A stretch of 6,933 nucleotides of DNA, from assembly GCA_937881145.1 (NCBI GenBank), contig CALGFL010000126.1, positions 1 through 6,933 of the forward strand. The letters are read 5' to 3'. Shown piece after piece: positions 6,307 through 6,933 of the stretch (position 1 is the first letter of the stretch; each line of letters opens with the position of its first letter). Below the pieces are notes generated by a model. That model made no database searches and was not told where the DNA came from. It worked only from the letters and a program-made list of their open reading frames with translations. The translations under genes were made by a program, and so were the position numbers. This stretch comes from an uncultured Bordetella sp. (GTDB taxonomy: Bacteria > Pseudomonadota > Gammaproteobacteria > Burkholderiales > Burkholderiaceae_B).

Positions 6307-6933
6307 TTATTGCTGGCCGGCCTTCGCATTGATCTGCGGAGCGTCCATGTGCATTTGCGGAACGCCGTAGTGCTTGAGGATCTGGGCATCGATCCCTTGC
6401 TTGGCAATGCCCTGGAACGCAAGCAGCAAAGCCTTGGAGAGCTGTTCGCTGTTTTTGCTCACTGCGGCGCCGTGGTAGCCGGCCTCGAAGAGATCGCCGG
6501 TCAATTCCGTCTTGCCTTGCGAGGCGCCGACGATGTTGGCCGCGATCGCGTAGTCGATGCCCATCGCGTCGATCCGTCCGGTCCGCAGGGCGAGATCCGA
6601 AGCGCTGGCCGAGGGGTAGCTCTGAACGTCCACGGCCGGCTTGCCCGCCTGCGTGCAGACATCGGATTGCTTCTTGGCGATGGCCAGCGAAAGACTGCCC
6701 GCGGGCCCGCCCGCGATGGCGCCGCAGAGGTCCGCCACGGAATGGATCTTCTTGGGATTGCCCTTGGCCACGATCAGCTGCTGGCCGGTCTTCGTATAGT
6801 CGATGAAGGTGACCTGCTTTTCGCGTTCGGGCGTATCCGAGAAGTCGGACATGGCCACGTCCAGGCGGCCGGAGGTCAAGCCGATCACCATGGAGCCGAA
6901 GCTGCCCCAATCGACCTGCCCTTGCTCGCCGGG
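6307..6933 (-). CDS. ABC transporter substrate-binding protein, family 3 (partial)
   Basis: The C-terminal 208 residues of a periplasmic amino-acid-binding protein; the signal peptide and first part of lobe 1 lie beyond the right edge. Visible SBP family-3 features, numbered within this fragment, are GLTSGRLDVAMSDFSDTPERE (18-38), LIVAKGN (53-59), the lobe-2 entry SVADLCG (65-71) and RTGRIDAMGIDYAIAA (117-132), ending at TAA 6309-6307. Arg37 aligns with the HisJ/LAO Arg that binds the ligand alpha-carboxylate and Asp127 with the Asp that binds the alpha-amino group, supporting an amino-acid-like ligand. Cys70 and Cys93 could form a lobe-2 disulfide, as in related binding proteins with LCG and CTxAGK motifs. 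As first visible gene of the operon it would be the most highly expressed; the 49-base gap to the permease holds no clear terminator. The operon promoter must lie outside the window. The side-chain specificity cannot be assigned. Confidence 0.92.
   Translation of the reverse strand, partial: PGEQGQVDWGSFGSMVIGLTSGRLDVAMSDFSDTPEREKQVTFIDYTKTGQQLIVAKGNPKKIHSVADLCGAIAGGPAGSLSLAIAKKQSDVCTQAGKPAVDVQSYPSASASDLALRTGRIDAMGIDYAIAANIVGASQGKTELTGDLFEAGYHGAAVSKNSEQLSKALLLAFQGIAKQGIDAQILKHYGVPQMHMDAPQINAKAGQQ

Overview
The window is GC-rich, gene-dense bacterial DNA with strong G/C preference at third codon positions. The protein sequences look like those of a beta-proteobacterium of the Alcaligenaceae (Bordetella/Achromobacter type). 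That placement is inferred from sequence style and gene content; no ribosomal or other marker gene is present. Nothing resembling a mobile element, phage, CRISPR array, tRNA or rRNA was seen.

Layout from left to right: (1) the 5' two-thirds of a molybdopterin adenylyltransferase gene (mog) on the minus strand, cut by the left edge; (2) a GNAT N-acetyltransferase on the plus strand, divergent from mog across a 41-base gap; (3) a 144-base gap holding a GC-rich hairpin, a perfect 23-base palindrome and a sigma-70-like promoter whose -35 lies inside the palindrome; (4) a large plus-strand gene for a DUF3141-family protein, a poorly characterised alpha/beta-hydrolase related to polyhydroxyalkanoate (PHA) synthases; (5) a minus-strand cluster ending 13 bases from the DUF3141 gene. 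In transcription order, from the right edge leftwards, the cluster encodes a family-3 solute-binding protein (its start lies outside the window), a HisM/GlnP-type permease, an ATPase and a class I aminotransferase.

The minus-strand cluster reads as one operon. The permease and ATPase genes overlap by ATGA, and the ATPase and aminotransferase genes overlap by TTGA, with the aminotransferase starting at TTG. The binding protein keeps an Arg and an Asp at the positions that hold the alpha-carboxylate and alpha-amino groups in HisJ/LAO-type proteins. The likely job is uptake of an amino acid (or close analogue) followed by cytoplasmic transamination. The specific substrate cannot be read from the sequence.

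The point most worth following up is the DUF3141 gene. It keeps a visible Cys-Asp-His triad, with GxCxAG at the nucleophile instead of the GxCxGG of PHA synthases. It also sits behind a perfect palindrome with a TGC-N3-GCA core, which resembles the sites of PHA-responsive repressors. This hints at an uncharacterised enzyme in the PHA regulon, but that is inference. The remaining genes are conventional.
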